From positions 2,254,001-2,318,000 of the forward strand of contig NZ_CP084530.1 of assembly GCF_023704175.1 (NCBI RefSeq): a DNA stretch of 64,000 nucleotides. Reading direction: 5' to 3'. Below the pieces are notes generated by a model. The model had not been told where the DNA came from, did no database searches, and worked only from the letters and a program-made list of their open reading frames with translations. Shown here piece after piece: positions 1 to 8,613 of the stretch. Positions within the stretch are counted from its first letter, which is position 1; the number at the start of each line of letters is the position of its first letter. The position numbers and the translations under genes are program-made. Source of the stretch: Paenibacillus sp. YPG26 (lineage in GTDB: Bacteria; Bacillota; Bacilli; Paenibacillales; Paenibacillaceae).

Positions 1-810
1 AGCTCCATCCCGGCGGAGTGGGCGCATGCCTTGAAGAGACGCGTCCTGTCCGAGCATTCGAATATGACGGAGCTTGAGTACGATTGGCGCTGGGTGGAAT
101 TGAAGCGGTTCTTTATTATGTGTTCCGTTCTGAAGCAGGTGCCTATGTTCAGCCGGGCTGTTGATGAGGTATGGCATGAGATGCTTATGTACACCCATGA
201 ATATCAGCAATTCTCCAAGCGGTTCCTTGGCCAGATGCTCCACCATGCACCTAATGGAGAACCCACGATTCCTATGCCAGATGAACGTGCCTGGTTCGAT
301 CTCGTCTATGTGGAGCTGTTCGGCTGGAATTACCACAGTGCCCTGATCTGGGGGGCTTTCTTCAGAACCCCTCTTCCCAAAGAGGAACTTGAACTATACA
401 GGCAACCTGTGGGAGGGCTGGAACCGCAGGGACGCTTTAACGCTTGGGCATATGAGAACTCGCCCGAAGCAAGAACAGCGATCAACGGGATCCTGGATAA
501 TCTGAAGCGGCGTATCAAGAAAACAGGCCACCAGCATACGCCCGACCGTAATACCGATTTTCGAAACACAGAGCTCCTGTTATCCACTGCTGTCTTTTAC
601 TCAATTAATGATCCAGATAACTTTGTGAATCATATAGTACCTGAGCAGCCTAACCGAAAAGACAGCTCCGGCTGTTCTTCCTCTTCAGCCTGCGGCTCAG
701 GCGGCGCAGATTCCTGTGATCGGGGCTGTTCATCGAACAGCTGCAGCAGCTCATCCTGCAGCAGTGGTTCATCTTGCGGCAGCAGTTGTGGCGGCGGGGG
801 CGGCGATTAA
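1..810 (+). CDS. GRDP-like protein with Cys/Ser/Gly tail (5' truncated)
   Basis: The reading frame is open from base 1, so the gene begins outside the window; the TTG at 31 is only the first in-frame start inside it. The body carries a VDEVWHEM...THEY...G..LHH pattern like the His-containing repeats of glycine-rich-domain (GRDP/DUF1399-like) proteins. The last ~45 residues are almost only Ser, Gly and Cys, with eight cysteines spaced 2-7 residues apart and a GGGGGD end. No membrane segment is visible in the part seen. Similar Cys/Gly tails end some bacterial TIGR04222-type proteins, but function is unknown. It is followed by a strong hairpin terminator. Family assignment is tentative. Confidence 0.6.
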   Translation, partial: SSIPAEWAHALKRRVLSEHSNMTELEYDWRWVELKRFFIMCSVLKQVPMFSRAVDEVWHEMLMYTHEYQQFSKRFLGQMLHHAPNGEPTIPMPDERAWFDLVYVELFGWNYHSALIWGAFFRTPLPKEELELYRQPVGGLEPQGRFNAWAYENSPEARTAINGILDNLKRRIKKTGHQHTPDRNTDFRNTELLLSTAVFYSINDPDNFVNHIVPEQPNRKDSSGCSSSSACGSGGADSCDRGCSSNSCSSSSCSSGSSCGSSCGGGGGD

Positions 811-826
811 GCTCTTGCCGCTAATA

Positions 827-866
827 GGAGCGGGACAGATATTGGCTTAGTGCCAAATCCCGCTCC
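827..866 (+). terminator. Hairpin terminator after the Cys-tail gene
   Basis: The 9-bp arms GGAGCGGGA (827-835) and TCCCGCTCC (858-866) enclose a second stem (TTGGC/GCCAA). T-rich sequence follows rather than a clean T-run. It lies 17 bp after the stop codon. Confidence 0.7.
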
Positions 867-1220
867 TTCATTATTTCTCTTTTCCTGATCGAATAGGAAC
901 TATCCTTGAACTGATCACCAGTCGGCTTACTAGCTGCAAGCTTAGTTCAATGCTCTCTCGTATGAATGAATACTCCATCTCATATAATACTTATTCAGCC
1001 TCTCGTTCGTATTCATGCAGTCCATCCGCTTTGCGTTCCTGCTCTTGTCCTCCATGTAAATTTCCCGGCAAGCTCAAGTAGTTCCCCCCCTCGGTCCTCT
1101 CTATTGGTATTTATCCAAATCTTCAACATACACATGAAGATGATGAGCCGCAAGAGAAGATGACCTCACTCTTCATTAAAACCTCATCTAAATCTCATGA
1201 TGAAGCCAACCAGCCCATGC
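867..1220. other. Intergenic stretch without a convincing gene
   Basis: Between the terminator and the katA promoter I see no ORF with a ribosome site. A 65-codon plus-strand ORF (966-1163) is low in charged residues at the start, lacks a Shine-Dalgarno sequence and looks accidental. A 37-codon minus-strand ORF near 960-1060 is equally unsupported. Confidence 0.5.
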
Positions 1221-1252
1221 TATAATAAACTCAATATTTAGATTAAGTCTAA
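1221..1252 (+). promoter_or_regulatory. katA promoter with PerR-like operator
   Basis: A consensus -10 TATAAT lies at 1221-1226 with only a weak -35 (near 1198-1203). The 15-mer TTAGATTAAGTCTAA at 1238-1252 is a 7-1-7 inverted repeat. It matches 11 of 14 defined positions of the PerR box TTATAATnATTATAA and sits at the expected transcription start, where a repressor would block. PerR control of katA is established in Bacillus; here it is inferred. Confidence 0.55.
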
Positions 1253-1290
1253 AAATAAATATAACCATTTTGAAAGGATGATCCTTATAT

Positions 1291-2745
1291 ATGGATACTC
1301 AAAAGCCACTTACGACCAGTACCGGAGCACCGGTTGGTGACAATCAGAACTCAATGACCGCCGGACATCGCGGCCCGACTTTAATTCAGGATTATCATTT
1401 ACTTGAGAAATTAGCGCATTTCAACAGAGAACGGGTACCCGAGCGTGTAGTTCATGCCAAGGGAGCTGGAGCTCATGGCTATTTTGAGGTCACTCAAGAT
1501 ATTTCAAAGTATACCAAGGCGGCTTTTCTGTCCGATGTAGGGAAACGCACTCCCATCTTCATCCGCTTCTCTACGGTAGCTGGGGAACTTGGCTCGGCGG
1601 ATACAGTCCGCGACCCGAGAGGTTTTGCGGTGAAATTCTATACCGAAGAAGGGAATTATGATCTGGTTGGTAACAATACACCCGTCTTCTTCATTCGTGA
1701 TGCGATTAAATTCCCGGACTTCATTCATACGCAGAAACGTCATCCCCAGACACATCTGAAGAATCCTAACGCCGTTTGGGATTTCTGGTCCTTGTCCCCT
1801 GAGTCCTTGCATCAGGTTACCATTCTCATGTCTGACCGCGGTATTCCCGCTTCCCTCCGTCACATGCACGGATTTGGCAGCCATACCTTCAAATGGGTGA
1901 ATGCGGAAGGTGAGGCCGTATGGGTTAAATACCATTTCAAGACAGAGCAGGGCGTGAAGAATATGGACGTTGCCGTAGCGGCCAGACTTGCCGGAGAGCA
2001 TCCGGATTATCATACAGAAGACCTGTTCAATGCGATAGACAAAGGGGATTACCCTGCATGGAAGCTTTATGTTCAGATTATGCCGGTCCAAGACGCCGAT
2101 ACTTACCGGTTCGATCCCTTCGATGTCACGAAAGTATGGTCTCAGAAAGACTATCCGCTTATTGAAGTAGGCCGGATGGTGCTGGACCGGAACCCGGAGA
2201 ACTATTTTGCCGAGGTGGAGCAGGTTACCCTATCTCCTGGCAATTTCGTACCAGGCATTGAAGCTTCTCCTGACAAAATGCTGCAGGGACGCATCTTCGC
2301 CTACGCCGATGCCCATCGCTACCGTGTAGGCGCGAACCACAACACGCTTCCGATTAACAGGCCGATTGCCGAGGTTAACAATAATCAGCGTGATGGGGCC
2401 ATGCGGGCTGATGGCAATGGTGGTTCATCGGTCTATTACGAGCCTAACAGCTATGGCGGGGCAGTCGAATCTCCTAACCACAAGCCTGCACCATTTGCCG
2501 TAACCGGTCTGGCTGACAGCGTACCTTATGATCATAATGACCATTACACCCAGGCAGGTGATCTCTACCGTCTGCTGAATGAAGAGGAACGTCTGCGTCT
2601 GGTTGCCAATATTGTGGCGGCGATGACACCGGTAGATAGGGATGAGATCAAAATCCGCCAAATCGGACATTTCTATAAGGCAGATCCCGAATACGGAACC
2701 CGAGTCGCTAAAGGCCTCGGACTGCCTGTCCCACAAGGCGTTTAA
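1291..2745 (+). CDS. katA: Catalase KatA
   Basis: A 484-residue small-subunit haem catalase, which breaks hydrogen peroxide into water and oxygen in the cytoplasm. The active-site His lies in [13 protein letters not shown]. The [20 protein letters not shown] block, the distal Asn of [12 protein letters not shown] and the proximal haem Tyr region [14 protein letters not shown] are all intact. The length is typical of clade-3 catalases, and a GAAAGGATG ribosome site lies 10 bp before the ATG. It is monocistronic, with its own promoter and a terminator shared with the convergent MFS gene. A PerR-like operator at the transcription start suggests peroxide induction. The family call is secure; the regulation is inferred. 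Confidence 0.96.
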   Translation: MDTQKPLTTSTGAPVGDNQNSMTAGHRGPTLIQDYHLLEKLAHFNRERVPERVVHAKGAGAHGYFEVTQDISKYTKAAFLSDVGKRTPIFIRFSTVAGELGSADTVRDPRGFAVKFYTEEGNYDLVGNNTPVFFIRDAIKFPDFIHTQKRHPQTHLKNPNAVWDFWSLSPESLHQVTILMSDRGIPASLRHMHGFGSHTFKWVNAEGEAVWVKYHFKTEQGVKNMDVAVAARLAGEHPDYHTEDLFNAIDKGDYPAWKLYVQIMPVQDADTYRFDPFDVTKVWSQKDYPLIEVGRMVLDRNPENYFAEVEQVTLSPGNFVPGIEASPDKMLQGRIFAYADAHRYRVGANHNTLPINRPIAEVNNNQRDGAMRADGNGGSSVYYEPNSYGGAVESPNHKPAPFAVTGLADSVPYDHNDHYTQAGDLYRLLNEEERLRLVANIVAAMTPVDRDEIKIRQIGHFYKADPEYGTRVAKGLGLPVPQGV

Positions 2746-2766
2746 ATAAATGAACTCATTGCAGCA

Positions 2767-2801
2767 CCAAAGAAGCCTTCCTTCAAGGGAGGCTTCTTTG
2801 G
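2767..2801. terminator. Bidirectional hairpin between katA and MFS gene
   Basis: The 11-bp arms CCAAAGAAGCC (2767-2777) and GGCTTCTTTGG (2791-2801) sit between two convergent genes and would serve both strands. Confidence 0.75.
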
Positions 2802-2834
2802 CTTGATCTCTTGGAGGTCTTCTTACGGCTTAAC

Positions 2835-4052
2835 TCATCTCACACCAGCCTCCAAGCTAACTTCCGGTCTATTGTGCCATAGAGGTATGAGAATAATAGT
2901 GCCTAGAAGCAGAAGAATTCCACTTGTCATATAGACAGTAAGCAATGAAGTTGTCTCCTTAAAATATCCGGACACGAACATGCCCATAACCATCATTCCC
3001 GAAAATACGGGAGTGATCGCCCCGCCTACCCGCCCTATGTAAGCAGCCTCCGTATTCTTGATGATGAGCGTCTGAATGCCAATTTGAATACAAGGATAGA
3101 ATAACCCATTAATCACCATAAGCATCATTGAAAAAGCAATAATTGTTGAGGCTCCAATTAAGGCCGTAGTAAGTGCACTTATAACCAACCCCGCTGCAAG
3201 CAGCGTCTGCGGTCTGACTTTATTGGTGAGGGTCATGACCACACCGCCTCCTACGAGCATCGCAGCTCCATTGGCCATCAAAGGCCACTGCAGGAACTCT
3301 TTATGCAGCCCCAATTTCTCCGTAACGACAAAGAGTGCGAGAGGCTGCGTCAAGCCCGCGGCAAGACCAACAACAGCGAAAGTCCAGCTTAAAACCCGCA
3401 ATGACCGATTGGACCACATATACCTAAGACCGGCCTTCATCTCCTCTTTAAAGTTGCTTACCGTCCCTGAACTGCTCTGTTCAAGATCCTTGGGAAGCAA
3501 GATCAGTACCAGTGAAGACCCGCCAAACAAAATACCCGTGATCACAAGCGATGTGACGATTCCATACTGCTGAAAGATAAATGCCCCCGCCATGGGACCT
3601 AGTACCATGAACACCGCAACTAACGACTGGGACAAGGCCATGACGCTCTGCAGCATCTCGCCAGGCACATGATTCTTGTACAGCTTCATGGCCGAAGGCT
3701 GTGAGAATTGAGAGATGCAAGCAGATACGAAGGTGCCCGCCAACAGAACGTACCAGGAACTTTGGGATAGAGCTGCCAGCACAAGGCCGACAGAAATGGC
3801 GGACAACAAGTCACACCACACCATGGTAAGCTTCGGACGCCACCTGTCTGCGAACGTCCCGCCAATAAAAGAGAATACAAGTATGGGGGCGTACTCAACT
3901 ACAGAAATGAGGGATACATATCTGGAGTCATTATGTGTCAGGTCAGTTACGTAGAGCAGAATAGCGAAATTTCGTATCCAGATCCCCAGCTGTTGAAGGA
4001 TACGGGATAACATGACAACTCGGACATAACGATTACGGAGCAACTGAATCAT
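2835..4052 (-). CDS. MFS transporter, probable drug efflux type
   Basis: A 405-residue hydrophobic protein with about 12 membrane helices, including the GGTFADRWRPKLTMVWCD loop between helices 2 and 3 that marks the major facilitator superfamily. The overall pattern is that of the MFS_3/MFS_1 efflux-like group often annotated as macrolide or enterobactin exporter-like; the substrate cannot be told. The ATG at 4052 has AAGGA directly against it, which is too close for an ideal ribosome site, so a slightly later start (the ATG of MLSRILQQ) is possible. The promoter upstream contains a perfect 18-bp palindrome, so it is probably repressor-controlled, but no regulator gene is adjacent. Confidence 0.88.
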   Translation of the reverse strand: MIQLLRNRYVRVVMLSRILQQLGIWIRNFAILLYVTDLTHNDSRYVSLISVVEYAPILVFSFIGGTFADRWRPKLTMVWCDLLSAISVGLVLAALSQSSWYVLLAGTFVSACISQFSQPSAMKLYKNHVPGEMLQSVMALSQSLVAVFMVLGPMAGAFIFQQYGIVTSLVITGILFGGSSLVLILLPKDLEQSSSGTVSNFKEEMKAGLRYMWSNRSLRVLSWTFAVVGLAAGLTQPLALFVVTEKLGLHKEFLQWPLMANGAAMLVGGGVVMTLTNKVRPQTLLAAGLVISALTTALIGASTIIAFSMMLMVINGLFYPCIQIGIQTLIIKNTEAAYIGRVGGAITPVFSGMMVMGMFVSGYFKETTSLLTVYMTSGILLLLGTIILIPLWHNRPEVSLEAGVR

Positions 4053-4102
4053 TCCTTTGCATTTTTTATCGGAAATATAAACCTCAATCTAATTAGTTTA
4101 TT

Positions 4103-4131
4103 ATATTATAGATAATTATCTATATTGTCTA
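4103..4131 (-). promoter_or_regulatory. MFS promoter with 18-bp palindromic operator in spacer
   Basis: On the minus strand TAGACA (4126-4131) and TAATAT (4103-4108) are separated by exactly 17 bp. The spacer is almost wholly occupied by the perfect palindrome TATAGATAATTATCTATA (4107-4124). A protein bound there would exclude RNA polymerase. The regulator is unknown. Confidence 0.6.
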
Positions 4132-4163
4132 TAAAAATTTACCGACCTATGTATTTAGGTAAC

Positions 4164-4206
4164 AAAAAAGCTGATCTACCGTCATTCATCATGACAATAG
4201 ATCAGC
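4164..4206 (-). terminator. Terminator of the ada-aminopeptidase operon
   Basis: A long stem formed by GCTGATCTA (4170-4178) and TAGATCAGC (4198-4206), extended by GTCAT/ATGAC, is followed on the minus strand by six T residues (plus-strand A-run 4164-4169). Confidence 0.85.
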
Positions 4207-4272
4207 CTTTCATTCTAAGCTAGGTTATCGACTTATTACACATTCCGTTCTTTCATTCACCTTATTAACGCA

Positions 4273-5505
4273 TCACACCCAGTTACCTCTGCGGAACACA
4301 GGCTCCATGCTGCCATCCTGCAGCTCGCCGTCAATCTCAAGCTCCGCTGATCCGATCATGAAGTCCACATGAATTAAGCTAACATTGGCGCCACTGGCCA
4401 AAAGCTCCTCCTTGCTCAGCTTGGTGCCCCCTTCCAGATTCACCGGATAAGAACTGCCGAGCGCGAGATGACAGGAGGCATTCTCGTCAATGCCCGTGTT
4501 ATAGAAGATCCTCCCCATTCGCGAGATAGGAGAATCCTCAGGAACCAGAGCCAGTTCACCCAAATAAGAGGCGCCTTCGTCGGTCTCCAGCAGGGAAGCC
4601 AGATCCTCTCTTCCTGTGTCCGCATCGAACTGGGTGACCTTCCCCTCCTTAAATGTCAGCTTAATTCCATTAATCAACCGGCCGTTCAAATTCAGCGGCA
4701 TTGTACTGCTTACCGTTCCATTTACCCCTGTACGCAGCGGCATAGTATAGATCTCCTCAGTCGGCATGTTCGCTACAAAATAAACCCCGGATGCGTTCTC
4801 ATCCCCACCGCCTAGCCACAAGTGCTTCTCAGACAGCTCAACTCGCAGATCGGTCCCGGGGGCTCTGTAATGAAGGCTCTTATAACGCTTCTTGTTCATG
4901 CGCTCCTGACTCTGTTTCAGATGGTTGATATGTTCCTGCCAAGCTTCAACGGGATTCTTGTCCAGGCTTACTCTATTCATCTGGAATACCGCGTCCCACA
5001 TGGCTTCTATCCGCTGCTCTTCCGGCAGGTCGGCAAAGACTTTGTCTGCCCACGCCCGTGTAGGCGCTTTGATCAGGCACCAGCTAACCTGATTACTGCG
5101 CACATAAGCAGAGTATTTCTCACGGGCAACAGCCGCGGCTCTGACCGATCGCGATACTTTTGAAGAATCGATTCCCTTGAATAACTCAGGATCAGGCACC
5201 TTAATATGCAGCACAGCTCCTCCACCCTCTGCGAGCTGCTCCATCATATCCGCCTGCCACTTAGGGTAATAATCGAAGGATTCGTCCCTGGCTTTCTCGT
5301 ATCGGATTCGGGTAACCTGCTCATCCTCCCACTCCACATGCACATATTTGGCTCCAGCTTCATAGGCTTTGGCTGCAACAAGCCTTGTGAATTCCGCTGT
5401 CTCAAGCGGGGCTTGTACAATCAGCACCTGACCCTGCTGTATGTTAACCCCGACTTTGACGACCAGCTCAGCATACTCAGCCAGCAACAATCCGAACTCT
5501 TTCAT
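4273..5505 (-). CDS. ampS: M29-family aminopeptidase (AmpS-like)
   Basis: A 410-residue cytoplasmic metallo-aminopeptidase of peptidase family M29 (thermophilic aminopeptidase AmpT/AmpS/PepS), which removes N-terminal residues from peptides using two metal ions. The C-terminal metal-ligand region is present: Glu in the central sheet, His of ENASCHLALG, the Tyr of GSSYPVN and the His-x-Asp of SLIHVDFMIG. Length is typical. The ATG at 5505 follows GGAGGATATATATC, and the gene starts 14 bp after adaB, so it is probably cotranscribed with the alkylation-repair genes, although a functional link is not obvious. A strong terminator closes the operon. Confidence 0.92.
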   Translation of the reverse strand: MKEFGLLLAEYAELVVKVGVNIQQGQVLIVQAPLETAEFTRLVAAKAYEAGAKYVHVEWEDEQVTRIRYEKARDESFDYYPKWQADMMEQLAEGGGAVLHIKVPDPELFKGIDSSKVSRSVRAAAVAREKYSAYVRSNQVSWCLIKAPTRAWADKVFADLPEEQRIEAMWDAVFQMNRVSLDKNPVEAWQEHINHLKQSQERMNKKRYKSLHYRAPGTDLRVELSEKHLWLGGGDENASGVYFVANMPTEEIYTMPLRTGVNGTVSSTMPLNLNGRLINGIKLTFKEGKVTQFDADTGREDLASLLETDEGASYLGELALVPEDSPISRMGRIFYNTGIDENASCHLALGSSYPVNLEGGTKLSKEELLASGANVSLIHVDFMIGSAELEIDGELQDGSMEPVFRRGNWV

Positions 5506-5519
5506 GATATATATCCTCC

Positions 5520-6050
5520 TTAGACATCAGTGACACTTAATTGTTCAAGTTGCAGAAGCCTTGTCTTCATCTCAAGTCCTCCACGGTAACCTGTAAGTGA
5601 GCCGTTTTTGCCAATAACACGATGACATGGGACAGTAATTAACACCGGATTTGCTCCAATCGCTGTCCCAACGGCACGAACAGAAGAGGGTCTTTGAATA
5701 TGAAGCGCAAGGTCTGAATAGGAGCGCGTCTCTCCATACGGAATCTCGCCTAGCGCGTTCCAGACGGCAACCTGAAAAGGAGTTCCCCTGAAATCACAGG
5801 CTTCGGCAAATTGCTTCCGTTCTCCCTGCAAGTATTCTCTTAGTTCTCTCACGTAACTCTCCATTCTGGCATCATCCTGGATCAGCAAGCTGCCGGGCAA
5901 CCTTCGGCTAACCCAATCAGCCATCTCGTCAAACGGTCTGTGATCTGAACCTACGTAACATAGACCCTTGATGGTTGCCGCCATAAATAAGTCCCAATTA
6001 TTATGGACGAACCGGGTCCAGTAAATTTGCTCCTGTGCTGATCCGTTCAT
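5520..6050 (-). CDS. adaB: Methylated-DNA--protein-cysteine methyltransferase AdaB
   Basis: A 176-residue O6-alkylguanine-DNA alkyltransferase that repairs O6-methylguanine by irreversible transfer to its own cysteine. The PCHRVIG active site is at residues 141-147 (acceptor Cys142), preceded by the RAVGTAIGANP helix-turn-helix that probes DNA and followed by the YRGGLEMKTRLLQLE tail. The start codon follows the adaA stop codon with no gap, so the two are translationally coupled. This is the Bacillus-type arrangement in which the functions of E. coli Ada are split between AdaA and AdaB. Confidence 0.94.
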   Translation of the reverse strand: MNGSAQEQIYWTRFVHNNWDLFMAATIKGLCYVGSDHRPFDEMADWVSRRLPGSLLIQDDARMESYVRELREYLQGERKQFAEACDFRGTPFQVAVWNALGEIPYGETRSYSDLALHIQRPSSVRAVGTAIGANPVLITVPCHRVIGKNGSLTGYRGGLEMKTRLLQLEQLSVTDV

Positions 6051-6659
6051 CTACGTGTCACCTCCCATGCTTACGTTTAATTTTTCTCTATGCCTATAGC
6101 TGGCCGGGGTGAAGCCGGTAATCCTTTTGAATAAAGTAACAAAATAAGCCGGGCTAGGGATTCCCACCAACCCTCCAATTTCTTTGGCGGTGTAGTCTGT
6201 CCCGTTCAGCAGTTCAACCGCTTTCCTAACCCGAGTCCTCTGAATATATTCAACCGGCGTTGAGCCGGTTATCCGCTTGAACGTGCGTTGAAGATGATAA
6301 GGACTGCCGTGACACATGTCCGCCAGGGTATGAAGGGAGAGCCGCTCATTGTAATGGAGTTCAATGTACTTGGTAATTTGATCTACCCAGTCCTCATCGG
6401 GCAATGTCTCCCCGGTAGGCTTGCATCTTTTGCATGGCCGGTATTCCGCACGCATTGCCTGCTCAGCAGACTTGAAGATCCGGACATTCTTGCGGTTAGG
6501 CTCTCTGGACTTGCAGGACGGCCGGCAAAAAATCCTCGTTGTCTTCACCGCATACAGGAATTGATGATCGTAAGCGCCATTATTTGTAATAATAGCCTCC
6601 CAGAATTCGTCGTTCAATGCACCCGCCCCCTCTTGCCTTATGGCTGGATCGTACTCCAT
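6051..6659 (-). CDS. adaA: AdaA, methylphosphotriester sensor and AraC-type activator
   Basis: A 202-residue regulator of the adaptive response. The N-terminal Ada metal-binding domain has four zinc cysteines, Cys45 and Cys49 (IFCRPSC) and Cys76 and Cys79 (RPCKRC). By homology Cys45 takes the methyl group from DNA methylphosphotriesters, which turns the protein into an activator. The C-terminal AraC/XylS double helix-turn-helix covers about residues 95-195 (LHTLADMCHGSPYHLQRTFK, then KEIGGLVGIPSPAYFVTLFK). It heads the operon adaA-adaB-aminopeptidase. The start at 6659 has a weak site (AGGAGTATAC). Confidence 0.94.
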   Translation of the reverse strand: MEYDPAIRQEGAGALNDEFWEAIITNNGAYDHQFLYAVKTTRIFCRPSCKSREPNRKNVRIFKSAEQAMRAEYRPCKRCKPTGETLPDEDWVDQITKYIELHYNERLSLHTLADMCHGSPYHLQRTFKRITGSTPVEYIQRTRVRKAVELLNGTDYTAKEIGGLVGIPSPAYFVTLFKRITGFTPASYRHREKLNVSMGGDT

Positions 6660-6775
6660 TTAAGTATACTCCTTTATCAGGATGTTGGAATCCAATTAAG
6701 AGTGGAAGAGCAAGATAACGAAACACTACAACACTTTGACCACTTGCGTTTACTAGCCGTTAGCGCATTAAGAAT

Positions 6776-6837
6776 AGAGCAGTTGCATGCGGCAACTACT
6801 CTATGGTGCGTTCAACTGTCGTTTCCCGTTAGTTGAA
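6776..6837. repeat. Palindromic intergenic element, copy A
   Basis: Two adjacent hairpins lie in the gap between the divergently placed ends of adaA and the anti-sigma gene. The first is AGAGCAGTTGC/GGCAACTACTCT with one mismatch (6776-6802). The second has arms TTCAACT (6811-6817) and AGTTGAA (6831-6837), with CCCGTTAG running into the right arm. The CCCGTTAG-plus-closing-arm arrangement recurs at 8483-8544. Confidence 0.45.
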
Positions 6838-6867
6838 TATTAAAGCCATAAAGATAAGATCTTTAAC

Positions 6868-7794
6868 TTAATCAGAAAGGATACTTTTTGCAATTTTCAA
6901 GAGTTCACTTTTGCTCGCGGTTGTACTACTCAAGACAAAATGAGCTGTTCTCTCATTCTCTTGTTTAGCCCACAGCAGTGTTCTCTTCTGTGTATCCTCG
7001 TCAACATAGTAATAGGTGTCCACATCATTGATGACCGTTTTAGCATCCACTGACGGAGAACTATCGAACAAGATCTTATCTTCCCTTCGCAAGAAGTAAC
7101 TTGTATAGTTTACTTCATCCTCACGATTCGTATAAGTGATTACTATGGAGCTTGGTTGATTTCCAATTATTTTCTGCGTATAGTAACCAAGCTCCTGTCC
7201 ATTTGAAGCTTTATCAAAAATCATATTCCCTTTTTTTCCGGCTCCGATCGCAGGGTCCATATAAATTGATGCTTCTTTAAATTGGTAATCTTCTGAGAGA
7301 ATAGGCTGAAATTGACTCGATTCGAATGGAGCTGCAATCGCCTTTATAAATTGACTAAAATCAGTGTATTTATTCGGGGCCCCAGAGGTATGCATGACCT
7401 GATCTGTTTTTTTGTTCAGAATATCATCTTTACTACCAAACCAGACTGTAGCAGTTTCCTCAGGAGAAAGCTTATTCCCGATTTCATCGAGTGCTTGTTG
7501 ATAAGCAGGTAAGATTCTACTATCTGTTGGTCTTACCTCTATAACAGCGTTTCCGTTGTTGTCCTTTAACTCAATCCATTTTGTTGTTGCATAGGTGAAT
7601 CCGCAGAGTATTCCCACGATCGCGAGAACGAATGCAGTTCGTTTAAATACATTAGGTTTTAGATTCGTTTTATATTCCCGTTCATCAATAAGATTCATTA
7701 TTCGTGTAGAAAAATCCTGTATAGGCAAATCGGGTTTATTAAATAAAATTTTCAACTCTTCCATATTATCTTCGAAATGCTGTTTTTGGGACAT
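6868..7794 (-). CDS. Putative membrane anti-sigma factor
   Basis: A 308-residue protein of unrecognised family, lying immediately after and overlapping by 29 bp the ECF sigma gene, the usual place of a cognate anti-sigma factor. About 47 cytoplasmic residues (MSQKQHFEDNMEELKIL...) are followed by one membrane helix (about 49-68) and a 240-residue outside domain rich in Tyr, Asp and Thr. No zinc anti-sigma HxxxCxxC motif is seen, so it is not a ZAS-type protein. Codon use is AT-rich relative to the neighbours. The anti-sigma role is inferred from position and topology; the outer part could sense an envelope signal. Confidence 0.7.
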   Translation of the reverse strand: MSQKQHFEDNMEELKILFNKPDLPIQDFSTRIMNLIDEREYKTNLKPNVFKRTAFVLAIVGILCGFTYATTKWIELKDNNGNAVIEVRPTDSRILPAYQQALDEIGNKLSPEETATVWFGSKDDILNKKTDQVMHTSGAPNKYTDFSQFIKAIAAPFESSQFQPILSEDYQFKEASIYMDPAIGAGKKGNMIFDKASNGQELGYYTQKIIGNQPSSIVITYTNREDEVNYTSYFLRREDKILFDSSPSVDAKTVINDVDTYYYVDEDTQKRTLLWAKQENERTAHFVLSSTTASKSELLKIAKSILSD

Positions 7795-8341
7795 TTGGAC
7801 TCTCCTCCACTTGAATCATTTTCATCTTCAATTTTTTGCGAATACGCTCAAACCTTTTACGTACTGTTGACGGTTTGCAGTTCATAATCCTGCTAATTTC
7901 ATCAAAGCTTTGGTCTTCCCATACTCTAAGCACAAGCAAGTTTCTGTCCTCGGCAGATAGTAAACCTAATACGTCATGGATAGATAATGATGCATAATCA
8001 ACTTCCTGCTTTGCTTGAGCCAATTGTGTACGATAAAGTGCTATCAACTTATGGCGTAAACTTAGCTTCTTTAGTAAATTAATGCAGTGATTATATGCAA
8101 TTGTATACAACCATCCGGAAAAGGACGTTCCCTGGGAATATTGGTGTATATTTTGGTAACACTTTAAAAAGATTTCCTGGACCGCATCCTCAGCCTCTTC
8201 TTTATTCCTAAGCATGTGGTAACTATATACGTGAATTTTACGTTGATATTCACAAACAAGCGCTCGAAACGCTTCCTTGTTTCCGTCTTTTACTTGTGCC
8301 ACAATATTATCTATTTCTAACTCTTCACTTTTCTGATCCAT
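7766..8341 (-). CDS. ECF-type RNA polymerase sigma factor
   Basis: A 191-residue sigma-70 family protein with region 2 (AFRALVCEYQRKIHVYSYHM...EEAEDAVQEIFLKCYQ) and region 4 (LSAEDRNLLVLRVWEDQSFDEISRIM...STVRKRFERIRKKL), and no region 1 or 3, as in ECF sigma factors. The frame is open further upstream to 8410, but the ATG at 8341 has a GGAAGGAG ribosome site at proper spacing, so I chose it. It is the first gene of a two-gene unit with the putative anti-sigma factor. The pair is AT-rich and flanked on both sides by similar palindromic elements. The target regulon is unknown. Confidence 0.9.
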   Translation of the reverse strand: MDQKSEELEIDNIVAQVKDGNKEAFRALVCEYQRKIHVYSYHMLRNKEEAEDAVQEIFLKCYQNIHQYSQGTSFSGWLYTIAYNHCINLLKKLSLRHKLIALYRTQLAQAKQEVDYASLSIHDVLGLLSAEDRNLLVLRVWEDQSFDEISRIMNCKPSTVRKRFERIRKKLKMKMIQVEESPNVPKTAFRR

Positions 8342-8482
8342 ATTTTCTCCTTCCTTACCAGGGCCCTGTATATACGAGTAATAACAATCAAAATAGATGC
8401 TTTGTGACATCTTTATAATTATTTATTGAAAAAAATCAATAAACCATAACAAAAAGTCAGTTCCTACGGCCGTATCAAAGTT

Positions 8483-8544
8483 ATTCATTTAGCTATTGCA
8501 ATGCTAGCTTTCCCTACGCTAAACTGCCCGTTAGCCTAATGAAT
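8483..8544. repeat. Palindromic intergenic element, copy B
   Basis: Terminal arms ATTCATT (8483-8489) and AATGAAT (8538-8544) enclose an inner imperfect palindrome around ATTGCAAT, and CCCGTTAG (8527-8534) sits next to the right arm. The layout is like copy A at 6811-6837. The sequence identity is short, so family membership is a hypothesis. Confidence 0.4.
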
Positions 8545-8590
8545 TAGAGTAGTGACGAGTAGTTATATTCTTATCTAATCGGTAAAACAA

Positions 8591-8613
8591 AAAGCCGCTA
8601 ATTTAGCGACTTT
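8591..8613 (-). terminator. Terminator-like hairpin, minus orientation
   Basis: AAAGCCGCTA pairs with TAGCGACTTT with one mismatch, and the minus strand continues with a T-rich run (plus-strand AAAACAAAAA). No minus-strand gene directly precedes it, so its role is unclear. Confidence 0.45.

Noticed and set aside
966..1163. 65-codon ORF upstream of katA
   Set aside because: No ribosome site, poor composition and no family recognised.
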